A stretch of 64,000 bases of DNA, from the NCBI GenBank assembly GCA_016201285.1, contig JACQDE010000049.1, forward strand, positions 45,480-109,479, given 5' to 3'. Under the pieces are notes generated by a model, which saw only the letters and a list, made by a program, of their open reading frames with translations, had not been told where the DNA came from and ran no database searches. The translations under genes and the position numbers were made by a program. Origin of the DNA: Acidobacteriota bacterium. GTDB lineage: Bacteria; Acidobacteriota; Terriglobia; Acidiferrales; UBA7541. This document shows positions 8,300-16,998 of the stretch, piece after piece (the stretch's first letter is position 1; every line of letters begins with the position of its first letter).

Positions 8300-9336
8300 G
8301 CTTGTTTCTCCGATTCAGGAACCGATTGAGTTGGAATGCTTCGCCCCAAAAGGGCGAACGAATCAATGTCAAGAGACGGGATCAGGGCTCGATATTCGTT
8401 CTCCAGTTCGCCGGCCAGCGTCTCACTCTGCTGGGCGCCGAGCTGCGGCAGGCACTCGCTGAGGGTTTCCGCGATCTCCACCGGATGAAGGGCCCCCGGA
8501 CGCGCCGCGGAAGCGCCGAAGCCCACGCCATGAGCCAGGCTGAACCGCTCAGCCGCAGCCACGATGCCCACCAGTTGAGGATCAAGCGTGGCCCGGCGGG
8601 GCTCGTGGTGGCAAGCGAAGACCTCGACCAGGCTGGCTGGAAAATTCCAGGTAATGCCGATCCAACGGCCGACCTCGGTGTGGTTCACGCCGAGGCGCCG
8701 ACGCTCCGCCTCGACGGATTGGTCCAGGCCCTCAAACCCGATGGCATCGGATTCCAGGTTATCCAGGCGCGTCACGGCACAGAGCGGGAGCGCACCGATG
8801 TCATGCAACAGCCCGGCCAGGTACGCCTGCTCGGTGTGGGGATAACCGGTGCGGCGCGCGATGTACTCGCTTAGAAATGCGGTCAGGAAACTGTGCTGCC
8901 AGAAAACTTCCAGCGCGCCCGGGGGGAGTTCCTTCCCTGCATATTCGAACACGGACGAGGACAGCAGCAGGGTGCGGAGGCGCGCCGGACCAAGCAGCAC
9001 CACCGCCTCTTCCAGATTGGCCACGGGCTGAGAGACGCCCGAATCGGAAGCGTTACAGAGCCGGATCACCTGCGCCGAGAGCGACGGGTCCGTGCGGATG
9101 AGTTGGCTCACGCGTTTCAGGTCCACCGGGGTCTCGCTCAAAAGCCCGTTCAACTCAAATAGATGAGCGGAGAGTGTAGGGAGGCCATGTCCGAGGATGT
9201 CCAGCAGATCCGCCTTGTGCGCGGTCCTGCGGCGCACGGCAGTAGGAGAGCCATGGCTCTCAGAGAATCGGGCGGCGGCGGTCGGCAAGGCCATAGTCGT
9301 TTCGTCGGGACGCATTTCCTGCGTCAATGGCACCAT
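8296..9336 (-). CDS. HDOD-domain signalling protein
   Basis: A 346-residue protein with an HDOD domain from about residue 45 to 250 (LPTLSAHLFELNGLLSE, a helix-rich core, and LLHDIGALPL, where an HD pair is retained, though most HDOD proteins have lost metal-binding residues). HDOD proteins act as protein-interaction modules in motility, biofilm and chemotaxis signalling. The C-terminal 90 residues are of unknown function. The gene overlaps cheY by four bases. Three in-frame ATGs (9336, 9315, 9294) are possible starts; the second has CAGGAA directly upstream and none has a strong ribosome site. Confidence 0.82.
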   Translation of the reverse strand: MVPLTQEMRPDETTMALPTAAARFSESHGSPTAVRRRTAHKADLLDILGHGLPTLSAHLFELNGLLSETPVDLKRVSQLIRTDPSLSAQVIRLCNASDSGVSQPVANLEEAVVLLGPARLRTLLLSSSVFEYAGKELPPGALEVFWQHSFLTAFLSEYIARRTGYPHTEQAYLAGLLHDIGALPLCAVTRLDNLESDAIGFEGLDQSVEAERRRLGVNHTEVGRWIGITWNFPASLVEVFACHHEPRRATLDPQLVGIVAAAERFSLAHGVGFGASAARPGALHPVEIAETLSECLPQLGAQQSETLAGELENEYRALIPSLDIDSFALLGRSIPTQSVPESEKQA

Positions 9337-9408
9337 CGGCAGGGGAAGGAATTGCTTTAGGAGACACCTATACGGAGGGCCGGGGAAAGAGAGCGATAGT
9401 GGATGGCA

Positions 9409-10245
9409 CTACCCGATTCGAGAAATCACCCTGAACAACAAGCTGCAGGATTTCGGGCCCGCCTGGAGCTTGACCCAGAGGTACTCGCCGCAGGCGACGA
9501 TGCGGATATCCTGGGCATCCAGCTTGGCCGCATAGCTCCGCGTAGTGGCGGCCACCTGGGCGATGTCAGCGATGCGGTCAAACACAACCTCGGGGGCCGT
9601 GTGCTCGTGGCGAACCTCTTCCATCGCGCGGTGCAGGGCGGATTCGTCCGCCATGCACGGCTCCGTCCGGCAATCGAGCATACGCTCGACGGCGTAGAGG
9701 GAGGTGTAGTCCACGCCGTCGGAGAAGGCCAGATAGAGGTGCCGCGTGCCGGGCAAATAGTGCACGGGTACCATGCGCGCCGCTTCTAGGACCGGCAGCG
9801 GGACGAGGTCGGCGCACTCGATGTGGCGGCCGCTGTCCATCGGGAACACCGGACAGGACCACTGGATAGCCAGCGCCGCGGTGATCTGCTGCTCGGTGGC
9901 TGCGCCAATGTCACGGAGCCAATGGCCCAGGCGTCCCTCGCCGGATTTGCGCTGCGCCTCGAGGGCGGCGCGCAGCGCGTCGTTGTCAATCAAGCCGCGG
10001 GAGAGCAACACCAAGCCGAGAGGAATCCGGTGGGTGCGCGGCTTCTTTTCGCGCGCCGCCGGTTGAACACGAGGCCACAGATCGGCAATCGCCTGCTCGA
10101 GGCACTGCGGGCTGCAGTACCAGCGGCCCTGGAGGCGGATGCCTTCGCGGCGATCGAGCCAGCCGCGGAAAAGCTTTCCGTGGCTCGAACAGGACGGGTT
10201 CTCGCATTTATCCTTAGATAGGATTTGTCTGAGTGACTTGGTCAT
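9409..10245 (-). CDS. MshEN-domain protein with N-terminal cysteine motif (probable c-di-GMP receptor)
   Basis: A 278-residue protein with no ATPase domain. The N-terminus has a possible zinc site, C14-x4-C19 and C44-x3-C48 (WYCSPQC). Residues 75-98 and 105-128 form two tandem 24-residue units, each with LG at positions 2-3, G at 10, hydrophobics at 6, 17 and 21, and Q at 24. This is the known c-di-GMP-binding motif of MshEN domains from type II secretion and type IV pilus ATPases (GspE and MshE). Here the domain is free of the ATPase and followed by about 150 residues of GspE-N-like sequence. The gene lies between fliY and the HDOD/cheY/cheX genes, which suggests a c-di-GMP effector at the flagellar switch. 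Function is inferred. Confidence 0.78.
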   Translation of the reverse strand: MTKSLRQILSKDKCENPSCSSHGKLFRGWLDRREGIRLQGRWYCSPQCLEQAIADLWPRVQPAAREKKPRTHRIPLGLVLLSRGLIDNDALRAALEAQRKSGEGRLGHWLRDIGAATEQQITAALAIQWSCPVFPMDSGRHIECADLVPLPVLEAARMVPVHYLPGTRHLYLAFSDGVDYTSLYAVERMLDCRTEPCMADESALHRAMEEVRHEHTAPEVVFDRIADIAQVAATTRSYAAKLDAQDIRIVACGEYLWVKLQAGPKSCSLLFRVISRIG

Positions 10246-10304
10246 AGAGCGATCGGTGCACCGTCTATTATTCTTTGGCCGGCCAGCAAGGTCCGAGCCG
10301 GGCG

Positions 10305-11186
10305 CTATTGCGTCAAAGCGGCGAGCCGCTGATGCGGGTTCAGAATCTGGGTGACGCGCAGGCCGTAGTTGCCGTCCACAATTACAACCTCACCGTGGGC
10401 GATGACTTTCCCGCCCACCAGCAGTTCGACGGGGTCCTGGACCTGCTGTTCGAGTTCGATGACGGCGCCGTTCTGCAGTTCGAGGATTTCCCGGAGCATC
10501 AACTGGCGCTCGCCAAAGCGCAGAGCGACTTCCAGCTCGACATCGAGGAGCAGCTCGATGTTCTTGTCCACCGGCGAAGCGGGCGCCTCGGCGACGGGCC
10601 TAGCAGCGACCGGAGGCTCCGGAGCAACAGCAGACGCCGCCTTTGGCGGAGGCGCGACTGCGGCCGGTTGCGGTGCCGTTCGCAGCGAGGCCACCAGCTC
10701 CGAGCTGAGAAGGACGTGAATGGTGATGGGCGGAGTCTTCTCGCTCTTGAGTTCGAAGCCAGCTTGCGCGACAGCCGTCCATTCCGGGCGGCTGGCGCCC
10801 ATGAATACCAACTCGACTTCTCCGCCGCGTTTCGCCTTCAACTGCGTGGCTGCCGCGCCGGTGAATTGGCGGCAGAGCTCGGTCATCGCGTCGCGGTGAT
10901 CGCTCGAGAACTCAACCGATTCCTCGAAAGGCTCCGACATGAGGGCCTGCGCCATGCGGAGCGCGTCGGCCCGAGCGACGAGGAAGGAGAGCTCGCCCGT
11001 CAGCTTCTGGGCGGCATTGAAGCGCACGTACTCGCCGGATTCCGCGAGCGCGGGATCGTGCGCAGCGGGTGCGTCCGCGAACGGCGCTCCGGCGATCTGC
11101 TCGAGCACGTGGCACATGCACGCGCCAAAGACTTTCCGGAACTCGGCGATTTCGGGAGCCGACTGGTTCAGGTTTTCTTCGCTCAT
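10305..11186 (-). CDS. fliY: FliY/FliN-type flagellar switch protein
   Basis: A 293-residue protein with three parts: an N-terminal CheC/CheX-like region (about 1-155), an alanine/proline-rich linker (about 160-205) and a C-terminal SpoA/FliN domain (about 208-290; NIELLLDVELEVALRFGERQ and VQDPVELLVGGKVIAHGEVV). The SpoA domain places it in the C-ring of the motor. The CheC-like helix reads DAMTELCRQFTGAA, so the asparagine of the E-x-x-N catalytic pattern is missing and phosphatase activity is doubtful. Its ATG shares one base with the fliM stop. A second, short FliN is encoded at 18382-18660. Confidence 0.88.
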   Translation of the reverse strand: MSEENLNQSAPEIAEFRKVFGACMCHVLEQIAGAPFADAPAAHDPALAESGEYVRFNAAQKLTGELSFLVARADALRMAQALMSEPFEESVEFSSDHRDAMTELCRQFTGAAATQLKAKRGGEVELVFMGASRPEWTAVAQAGFELKSEKTPPITIHVLLSSELVASLRTAPQPAAVAPPPKAASAVAPEPPVAARPVAEAPASPVDKNIELLLDVELEVALRFGERQLMLREILELQNGAVIELEQQVQDPVELLVGGKVIAHGEVVIVDGNYGLRVTQILNPHQRLAALTQ

Positions 11187-12172
11187 CAGCTTTCCTTCCT
11201 AGTCATTTCGGAAGTGGAGAACCGCTGCTGGACCATGGCGCCGCGGAAGTTGCCGCTGCGCACGGGCAACGCCGTGAACATTGTTCTCCCACAGACCAGC
11301 AGCAGCGCCGGCCGGTCCAAACGGTGCGGCAGCGGGAGCACCTGGCCGGCTTGGAGCCCGAGAATGGAGCTCGCGGGAACGGGAGCGGCAGGCAGTTCGA
11401 GCGCGGCGCCAAACGGACATTCCATCAGCGTATCGCGAAGATTCGAGACCCCGTCAATCTTCGACCGGCGACGGCGGTGCACGCGGCGCTCGGAGAGTTT
11501 CCGAAGCAGGGCGTTCGAGATCAGCGCGGGAACGGCCATGTTCATCACGCCGCGGACCTCGGCCATGCGAACCTCAAAGCTGAGTGCCATGGTTTTTTCG
11601 CGCGGCGAAATCAATTGGACCGTTTCCGCCAGTTGCAGGCGCTGATCGAACTGAAAGTCCACCTCGACGACGGGCTGCCAGATGCTGCCCAACTCGCGGC
11701 AGATAATTCGCGTGATGGACTCCATGATGTGCTCCTCAATCTCGGTGATGTCACGCGGTTCGGGGTCGCCCTTGCCCGGGCCACCCATGAGCAGCTCGAT
11801 CATGGGAATGGCCAGTTGCAGTTCCATCTGGATCATGCCGGTCATCTCCATGGGCAGCAGGTTCATGGAGGCGATATACGTCAGCTCCGTCATTCGCTGG
11901 AGGAACTCGGAAAAAGGCAACTGCTCCACGGAGACAAGTTGGACATCCACCTGGCCGCGAAGGTAGGCGCCGAGAGCGTGGGTGAGGTTGCGGGCGAGGT
12001 TATCGTGCAGGGAGCTGACCGCACGGACCTGTTCCTTGGTCAGTTGTCCCGACTCGCGCAGGTTCCAGGAATTGATGACGCGCCTTTTTTCAGGGGCGGC
12101 ATCGGAGGTCTTCCCGCCCTGCGCCGCGCGGAATAAAACATCAATCTCTTCCTGGTTCAGGATTTTTTCCAC
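11186..12172 (-). CDS. fliM: Flagellar motor switch protein FliM
   Basis: FliM is the C-ring protein that binds phosphorylated CheY. I place the start at a GTG at 12172, giving 328 residues beginning (M)EKILNQEEIDVLF, the conserved FliM N-terminus that contains the CheY-binding helix. AGGAGG lies seven bases upstream. A longer open frame exists but its extra N-terminus is a shadow of fliA. Further motifs are the middle CheC-like domain with LTYIASMNLLPMEMTGM and a C-terminal SpoA domain. The first 16 bases overlap the end of fliA in another frame. Confidence 0.93.
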   Translation of the reverse strand: MEKILNQEEIDVLFRAAQGGKTSDAAPEKRRVINSWNLRESGQLTKEQVRAVSSLHDNLARNLTHALGAYLRGQVDVQLVSVEQLPFSEFLQRMTELTYIASMNLLPMEMTGMIQMELQLAIPMIELLMGGPGKGDPEPRDITEIEEHIMESITRIICRELGSIWQPVVEVDFQFDQRLQLAETVQLISPREKTMALSFEVRMAEVRGVMNMAVPALISNALLRKLSERRVHRRRRSKIDGVSNLRDTLMECPFGAALELPAAPVPASSILGLQAGQVLPLPHRLDRPALLLVCGRTMFTALPVRSGNFRGAMVQQRFSTSEMTRKES

Positions 12173-12978
12173 GACTCGCCTCCTTTGGCGCCGGCAGTGG
12201 CCCGGCGGGCGTTGGAATTCGAGGGCCGGGAGCCGAGAAGTTCCTGGAGGCGCGCGCGGAGCCGGATGACGGCCGCGGAGTGAATCTGCGAGACGCGAGA
12301 CTCGCTCACATTCAGTACGGCGCCGACCTCCTTCATGTTGAGTTCCTCGAAGTAGTACAGAGCGAGGACCTGGCGGTCCTTTGCGGGCAGCTCGCTGATC
12401 GCGCGGGCGAGGACCTGTTTCATCTCCTCGGTGTGGCAACGATAAAAGGGATCATCCGCGGGATAGTTCGGCAGATAGTTCAGGAGCTCTTCGCCGCCGG
12501 CCTCTTCGGCGGTCTCCACCTGAAGGCTGCCGATGTCGAGACCGCGCAATTCGGCGAGCAGGTGCTGGAACTCCCCGAGCTTGAGGCCGAGCTCTTCGGC
12601 GAGTTCAATATCGGAGGCGGCGCGGCCGAAGCGCCCGCGGATCTTGCGGTCGGCCTGCTCGACGCGGCGGGCCTGCTTGCGCAACTCGCGGGGACTCCAG
12701 TCGAGCTGACGGAGACTGTCCATGATGGCGCCATGAATGCGAAAGCGGGCGTAGTAGCCAAGCTGAACGTGCTTGCCGGGGTCGTACTTGTGCAACGCAT
12801 CAATCAGCCCGAGGATGCCGGCCTGGATGAGATCTTCCAACGGGACGTGCCGCGGGAGGCGGTCGTGGATGCGGCGGGCGATGTGACGCACCTGCGGGAG
12901 CTGCTCCATCAGGAGCCGGTCGCGCTCGGCGGTGTCCATCTGTCCGATCGTTTCGTACGCGTTATGCGCCTGCTTCAT
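12157..12978 (-). CDS. fliA: Sigma-28 factor FliA (copy 1)
   Basis: A 273-residue sigma factor of the FliA/WhiG class. Region 2 is clear (PLEDLIQAGILGLIDAL near residues 46-62, then YYARFRIHGAIMDSLRQ), with region 3 (ELAEELGL) and region 4 (ELPAKDRQVLALYYFEEL and a helix-turn-helix with SESRVSQIH). It directs transcription of late flagellar genes. It sits between flhA and fliM. A second copy at 33450-34271 is about three-quarters identical by eye through the core. flhF and flhG, which often lie between flhA and fliA, are not here; the gap is only 45 bases. Confidence 0.93.
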   Translation of the reverse strand: MKQAHNAYETIGQMDTAERDRLLMEQLPQVRHIARRIHDRLPRHVPLEDLIQAGILGLIDALHKYDPGKHVQLGYYARFRIHGAIMDSLRQLDWSPRELRKQARRVEQADRKIRGRFGRAASDIELAEELGLKLGEFQHLLAELRGLDIGSLQVETAEEAGGEELLNYLPNYPADDPFYRCHTEEMKQVLARAISELPAKDRQVLALYYFEELNMKEVGAVLNVSESRVSQIHSAAVIRLRARLQELLGSRPSNSNARRATAGAKGGESWKKS

Positions 12979-13023
12979 GTGATTCCCTTCTTCCCACGCC
13001 AGCGGCGGAAGCCGTAGGCAATT

Positions 13024-15096
13024 TCATCGGAGAACCCCCAAGGACTGGACGGCAACAACCGTCGGAATTTCTGTCGGCGCGAGCACGACCAGGCGCGGCA
13101 GGAACGGCTCCAACATGCGCCGCAGGTGATACCGCGCCGGCGAAGAACAGAGCACCACCGGAGAAGCCGCTGCGAGCTGCTCACCCAGCAAGCCGCGCAA
13201 ACTTTCCAACAGCCGCCGGAGGAAGGAGGGCTGGAGTGCGCCGGACGCGCTCGCGGCCGCGTTCGGGTCGAAGGCCTTGACGATTTCGCCTTCGATCTCC
13301 GGATCGAGGGTGAGGACTTTCAGCTTGCCGTCGTCGCTCATCAGCGGGCGGACCAGCGCGCGGGCAAGGGCCTGACGGGCCGCTTCGACCATCAGGACCG
13401 GGTTCTTCGTGACTGCGGACACGTCCAGAAGGGTCTCGAGGATCGTGGGCAAATCGCGGATGGAGACCTGCTCGCGAAGCAGGCTCTGAAGGACCTTTTG
13501 CACCTCGCCGAGGCTGAGGACGCGCGGCACGAGTTCTTCGACGAGCTTGGGCTGAGCGGCCGCCAGCGTATCGAGCAGGCGCTTGGACTCCTGCCGGGTG
13601 AGCAGCTCGTGGGCATACTGTTTGACGATCTCGGCGATGTGCGTGGCCATCACGGAGGTCTGGTCCACCACAGCATAGCCCGCCGCCAGAGCCTGCTGCT
13701 GCAAGGCTGGCGCAATCCAACGGGCGGCGACACCGAAGGCGGGCTCGTGCGTGATGATGCCTTCCAGGTTCGGCGGCGCGGCTTCGGAACTGATGGCCAG
13801 CAGGCAATCCGGCTCCATTTCCCAGCGGGCCACCTCCACGCCGCGGAGCAGGACCACGTATTCGCGAGCCTTGAGTCGCAGGTTGTCGGTGATATGGATC
13901 GAAGGCACCAAGAAACCAAGCTGGAGCGCAAGATGGCGGCGCAGGGCGCGGATGCGCTGGAGGAGTTGCCCGCTCTGCTTTTCGTCCACCAGCGGCACCA
14001 GACCGTAGCCGATCTCCACGCTGAGATCGTCCAGCTTGAGCAGGGTATCGAGCTGTTCCTGAGTCGAAGCCGGCGCAGGAGCCGCGGCAGCCGCAGCGGC
14101 GGCTTCCTGCGCTGTTTTCTTCTGGCCGGCACGCCAAGCCAGAGCACCAGCGCCTGCGGCCGCGAGAACAAAGGAGAACTTGGGGAGCCCCGGGATAAGG
14201 GCCAACGCCATCATCACGCCGGCGGCGATCCAGAGCGGGCGGCTACGGGCCATCAACTGCTCGCCGAGGTCGAGGCCGAGGCTGGCCTGCGAGGACGCGC
14301 GGGTGGCAATCATGCCGCCGGCGACCGATACAAGCAGCGAGGGAATCATGGTGACCAGGCCGTCGCCGACGGTGAGCACGGTGTAGGTCTTGAGCGCGTC
14401 CTGGAACGGAATGTCGAGCTGGAAGACGCCGATCAGGAAGCCGGCAACGATGTTGATGGCGGTGATGAGCACGGTGGCGAGGGAGTCGCGCTGGCTGAAG
14501 CGGGCCGCGCCGTCCATCGCGCCGTAGAAATCGGCTTCGCGGGTGATCTGCTCGCGGCGGGAACGGGCTTGCGCTTCGTCAATCAAGCCGGCGTTCAGGT
14601 CGGCGTCGATGGCCATCTGCTTGCCGGGCAGGGCGTCCAAATTGAAGCGCGCCGTGACCTCCGCGATGCGCACCGCGCCGTGGTTGATGACGATGTACTG
14701 GATGGCGATCAAGGCCAGAAAGAGCACAAAGCCCACGACGTAGTTGCCGCCGACGACGAATTGCCCGAACGCCTCGATCACGCGGCCCGCGGCGGATGCG
14801 CCTTCGTTGCCGTGGAGGAGGATCCGGCGGCTGGATGCCAGGTTGAGCGAGAGGCGATAGAGCGTCAGCAATAGCAGCAAGGACGGGAAGACGGAAAACT
14901 GCACGGGCCGCAGGATGTACATCGCAGAGAGGAGCACCAGCACTGACGCGGTGATGTTGACCGAGAGCATGACGTCGAGCAGCATGGCGGGCAGCGGCAC
15001 GAGCATGACGAACACCACAACGACTGCGCCGAGCGGCACGAACCAGTCCGTCGCGGTCTGGGCGGGGAGCTCGATGGTTTGGACCTTTGCGGTCAT
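13024..15096 (-). CDS. flhA: Flagellar export gate protein FlhA
   Basis: FlhA is the large export-gate component of the flagellar type III secretion system. The 690-residue product has about eight N-terminal membrane segments, the FHIPEP-family signature (ARFNLDALPGKQMAIDADL near residues 148-166) and a large cytoplasmic C-terminal domain after an alanine-rich linker near residue 335. Length is normal. It follows flhB by nine bases and precedes fliA. Confidence 0.97.
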   Translation of the reverse strand: MTAKVQTIELPAQTATDWFVPLGAVVVVFVMLVPLPAMLLDVMLSVNITASVLVLLSAMYILRPVQFSVFPSLLLLLTLYRLSLNLASSRRILLHGNEGASAAGRVIEAFGQFVVGGNYVVGFVLFLALIAIQYIVINHGAVRIAEVTARFNLDALPGKQMAIDADLNAGLIDEAQARSRREQITREADFYGAMDGAARFSQRDSLATVLITAINIVAGFLIGVFQLDIPFQDALKTYTVLTVGDGLVTMIPSLLVSVAGGMIATRASSQASLGLDLGEQLMARSRPLWIAAGVMMALALIPGLPKFSFVLAAAGAGALAWRAGQKKTAQEAAAAAAAAPAPASTQEQLDTLLKLDDLSVEIGYGLVPLVDEKQSGQLLQRIRALRRHLALQLGFLVPSIHITDNLRLKAREYVVLLRGVEVARWEMEPDCLLAISSEAAPPNLEGIITHEPAFGVAARWIAPALQQQALAAGYAVVDQTSVMATHIAEIVKQYAHELLTRQESKRLLDTLAAAQPKLVEELVPRVLSLGEVQKVLQSLLREQVSIRDLPTILETLLDVSAVTKNPVLMVEAARQALARALVRPLMSDDGKLKVLTLDPEIEGEIVKAFDPNAAASASGALQPSFLRRLLESLRGLLGEQLAAASPVVLCSSPARYHLRRMLEPFLPRLVVLAPTEIPTVVAVQSLGVLR

Positions 15097-15105
15097 GGCG
15101 AAGTG

Positions 15106-16203
15106 TTATCCCTCCACCGGACGCCGGCCGGCTGCGTGACCCGCAGCCGCGGCTTGTGCGCGTGCTTGCGCGCGATAGATGAACGCCAGGATTTCGGCCA
15201 CGGCCGTATAGAGTTTCTCCGGGATGGCCTGGCCGACTTCGACGGCGCGATAGAGGGCCTGGGCCAAGGGCCGGTTTTCAACCAGAGGAATGCCGTGCCA
15301 GCGCGCAGCCTGCTTGATCTGCTGAGCGAGGCGATTGCGTCCCTTGGCAATGACCAGGGGAGCGGGCATCGTTTCGGGCTGATACTCGAGGGCGATGGCG
15401 TACTCGTTCGGGTTGGTGATGACAACGGTGGCGCGCGAGACGTCCTGGACCATGCGCTTGCGGCGCATCTCCAGCTGCAAGCGACGCAGGCGCCGGCGAA
15501 CTTCGGGATTCACCTCGGCCTCTTTCGCTTCCTCCCGGATTTCCTGCTGGCTCATGCGCAGGCTGCGTTCGAAATGAAAGCGCTGGAGGAAATAATCCGC
15601 GCCGGACCAGAAGAGCATGACCAGCGCACCCTTCCAGGCAAATTCGAAGGCATGCGTCATCATCCAGCCGAGTGCCGCACGCACGCCCATGCGGTTGGCA
15701 TGCAGCAGGCCGGCCCAGTCGCGCCGCATCACGCTGACAAAGAGGTAGGCCAGGACGGCCATCGGAATGAGCGACTTGAGCAGGCGGCTGAGTCCAGCGA
15801 ATGAGAACAGATGCCCGAGGTTGGAGACCGGGTTGAAGCGCGCAACGTCGGGAGCCAGCGCCGCGGGCGAAAAGATGAATCCTCCCTGTGCCAACATGGC
15901 GGCAACGGCCATGCACCAGGCGGCGAGGACCACCGGCGCGGCCCAGCGAACCGCTTCGATGATGGACCAGGCCAGCACCGGAGTGGTGACCGTCAGCTCG
16001 CTGGAAACCGCGGCATTCAGAATCTGGCGGAAGAAGTCGCGCCAGGGAGCGGCCACACCCAACGGCTGCCACCAGAGCAGGAGCACAGCCGTGAAGAGGA
16101 CCAGAGCGGCGGGCAGCTCCTGGCTGCGCGCGACCCGGCCTTTCTCGCGGGCCTTCTGCCTGCGCCGCGGTGTTGCTTGTTCGGTTTTGTTGCCGTCACT
16201 CAT
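15106..16203 (-). CDS. flhB: Flagellar export protein FlhB with an altered NPTH cleavage site
   Basis: FlhB controls the switch from hook-type to filament-type export, normally after self-cleavage between N and P of an NPTH motif. The 365-residue protein has the usual start (SDGNKTEQATPRRRQKARE), four membrane segments and the C-terminal domain. At residues 264-267 (15403-15414) the motif reads NPNE in the context VVITNPNEYAIALEY, where other FlhB proteins have NPTHYAVAL. The cleaved bond is kept, but the threonine and histidine are replaced. Whether it still cleaves is unknown. It is in the order fliR-flhB-flhA. Confidence 0.95.
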   Translation of the reverse strand: MSDGNKTEQATPRRRQKAREKGRVARSQELPAALVLFTAVLLLWWQPLGVAAPWRDFFRQILNAAVSSELTVTTPVLAWSIIEAVRWAAPVVLAAWCMAVAAMLAQGGFIFSPAALAPDVARFNPVSNLGHLFSFAGLSRLLKSLIPMAVLAYLFVSVMRRDWAGLLHANRMGVRAALGWMMTHAFEFAWKGALVMLFWSGADYFLQRFHFERSLRMSQQEIREEAKEAEVNPEVRRRLRRLQLEMRRKRMVQDVSRATVVITNPNEYAIALEYQPETMPAPLVIAKGRNRLAQQIKQAARWHGIPLVENRPLAQALYRAVEVGQAIPEKLYTAVAEILAFIYRAQARAQAAAAGHAAGRRPVEG

Positions 16204-16215
16204 TTCGCTGAATTC

Positions 16216-16983
16216 CTAGCGCGCGAGGTGCAGTAATCGCTCGGTGGCCAGCATGGCCTTCTGGAAGTGCGATTCCAGAAGGGCCGGCCAGAAGACAACC
16301 GAACCCATCAGCACGGCAAAACCCAAAGCGCTCTTGATCGAAATCCCGACGAACAAAACGGGAAACTGCGGGGAGATCTTGCCCAGAAACCCCAGGGCAA
16401 CGTCGGTAAGCACCGTCGCGAGCAGAACGGGCGCGGCCACCTGCACCGCGCCGCTCCAGATGCCGCTGGCCAGGCGAAACAGCTCTTCCGTCGCCGCAGG
16501 CATCGCGGAAACCGAGCCCGGGGGGATGTACTCAAAGCTTTTGGCCAGGCCGCGCAGCATCCAGTGGTGCACGTTCAGCTGCAGGAAAATGAGCAGCGCG
16601 AAGATCTGGTGAAAGTTGGAGACCACCGGCGTATCCACCTCGGTGTTCGGATCAATCACGTTGGCCAGCGAGAAGCCCATCTGCAAGCCGAGAATCTGGC
16701 CGGCGAGCTGGACCGCGTCGAAAACCATGTGCAGCGCGAGGCCCATGAGCAGGCCCACGATGAATTCCCCGAGGGAGATGCGCAGCCAGCCGGAGGCGCC
16801 GGCCGCGGCGCCCGGCGGCGCATAGAGGGGATAGAAAAAGGCGGAGAGCAGCATGGTGAGCGCGCCCTTGACGCGCATGGGAATCGCGCGGCTGCCGAAA
16901 AACGGGGCGATGCTCACCATCCCGCCGATGCGCACAACGAGAAACGTCGCCTGCGTGACGAATTGTTCGAGCTGCGGCCCCAC
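16216..16983 (-). CDS. fliR: Flagellar export gate protein FliR
   Basis: A 255-residue protein with about six hydrophobic segments and the family pattern near the N-terminus (RIGGMVSIAPFFGSRAIPMR) and GEFIVGLLMGLALHMVFDAV. FliR with FliP and FliQ forms the core of the export gate in the inner membrane. Length is normal. It lies 15 bases after fliQ and 12 bases before flhB. Confidence 0.96.
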   Translation of the reverse strand: MGPQLEQFVTQATFLVVRIGGMVSIAPFFGSRAIPMRVKGALTMLLSAFFYPLYAPPGAAAGASGWLRISLGEFIVGLLMGLALHMVFDAVQLAGQILGLQMGFSLANVIDPNTEVDTPVVSNFHQIFALLIFLQLNVHHWMLRGLAKSFEYIPPGSVSAMPAATEELFRLASGIWSGAVQVAAPVLLATVLTDVALGFLGKISPQFPVLFVGISIKSALGFAVLMGSVVFWPALLESHFQKAMLATERLLHLAR

Positions 16984-16998
16984 GGTGCCTTTCCCTCC

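Noticed and set aside
12975..13184. 69-residue frame between flhA and fliA as a possible FlhF/FlhG remnant
   Set aside because: It is rich in arginine, serine and tryptophan, overlaps the end of flhA and shows no P-loop or other FlhF/FlhG feature.
13126..14874. 582-residue plus-strand open frame
   Set aside because: Antisense to flhA. No recognisable domain.
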